NCBI GenBank assembly: GCA_024364805.1
Contig: CM044493.1
Span: 105,635,250-105,667,006 of the forward strand
Length of the DNA: 31,757 nt
Reading direction: 5' to 3'
Origin: Euprymna scolopes
Taxonomy: Eukaryota; Mollusca; Cephalopoda; Sepiida; Sepiolidae
How positions within the stretch are numbered: position 1 is the first letter of the stretch; each line of letters starts with the position of its first letter. The notes beneath the pieces are model-generated. The model was not told where the DNA came from. It made no database searches and worked only from the letters and a program-made list of their open reading frames with translations. The translations under genes were made by a program, and so were the position numbers. This document shows, in pieces, positions 31,245 to 31,757 of the stretch.

Positions 31245-31723
31245 ATGTCAGCTCTACCACATAATCATGTTACATAAATTGATTCTTTTTAATAAAAAGT
31301 TTTTAAATAAAGATTTAGTGTTGTTTTCTATAGGGAAATACTTTTATCTTTCCATGTAAATGATAGGTGATTCACCTTCATCAAAAAACTATTTATCTCG
31401 TAGGTGTTGTAAGTTGTACGAACAGCTGTTGCTATTTAAGATGAAAAACACAAGAGTTGAAGTGAGAGCTTTGTCAGTTGTGCGTATTGCGATGCGAACA
31501 TATTTTAGTAACAAAAATAAAGAAGATGGAAATGTCAAACGATGCTTTAATAAGTCGATCCAAAAAAAGTTGAATCCATAATTATTAACATTAACACATT
31601 TTAAAGTGGGCCACGACCAATCCAAACGGATCTAAAGTTATTAATATTATTGCGTGAAGATAAAAATCGTCAAAAATGTATTAATGCTGATGTAAATTAA
31701 GCTTCATACTGGTGTGTAGCATT
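31245..31723. other. No gene recognised
   Basis: AT-rich sequence downstream of the transposase remnant. A 73-codon plus-strand frame (31360-31581) rich in Lys/Arg has no motif that I can name. The first ~60 bp could hold the transposon 3' end. Confidence 0.35.

Positions 31724-31757
<34 letters not shown>
31724..31757 (+). repeat. (CTA)n microsatellite, cut by the window edge
   Basis: At least eleven perfect CTA units running off the end. It is the same unit as in the tract at 9628. Confidence 0.95.

Overview
This is a eukaryotic, AT-rich, intron-scale or intergenic stretch with no host protein-coding gene that I can support. Nearly everything recognisable is repeat: non-LTR retrotransposon (LINE) fragments, DNA-transposon remnants, small-RNA-derived sequence and satellite DNA. 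The LINE families, the density of micro- and minisatellites and the molluscan-looking repeats suggest an invertebrate, most likely a mollusc and perhaps a cephalopod. That is an inference from memory of similar sequences, not something proven here.

Layout. 1-1360 is a nest of 'family A' LINE pieces, including one copy inserted in another with a visible 11-bp target-site duplication. 1472-2140 is an internally deleted mariner. 2141-3400 has only simple and short tandem repeats. 3401-5812 is a large inverted-repeat (foldback-like) element whose arms carry ~15-bp tandem repeats, with a family A tail inside it. 6043-11545 is dominated by four fragments of a LINE with a restriction-like endonuclease (Dong/R4/R2-like, 'family D'); three of them abut (TAA)n/(CTA)n microsatellites. 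A ~460-bp element with long inverted repeats and TTAA at both edges sits at 6909-7371. 11740-12593 holds two related LINE tails (families C and B) in opposite orientation. 12726-12796 is a tRNA-Cys-like pseudogene. 12797-15437 is mostly featureless.

15440-18080 is the longest family A LINE (endonuclease plus reverse transcriptase, minus strand, decayed). 18520-19720 holds two halves of another LINE ('family E') pointing away from each other with a 5S rRNA-like sequence between them. 20080-20565 is another family A tail, 20776-20966 a ~30-bp minisatellite, and 21098-25022 a ~3.9-kb satellite of 22/24-bp units. 25830-27497 is a young-looking family B LINE with an uninterrupted 521-codon reverse-transcriptase frame. 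27731-28885 (family A) and 29664-30470 (family C) are minus-strand LINE fragments. 30940-31244 is the C-terminal end of a Tc1/mariner-superfamily transposase, and the window ends in (CTA)n.

The pieces do not form a pathway. The window records successive waves of transposition, with nesting, inversion and microsatellite-associated insertion. The items most worth a second look are the foldback element, the 5S/LINE inverted chimera, the TTAA-flanked element, the microsatellite-associated family D LINEs and the large satellite.
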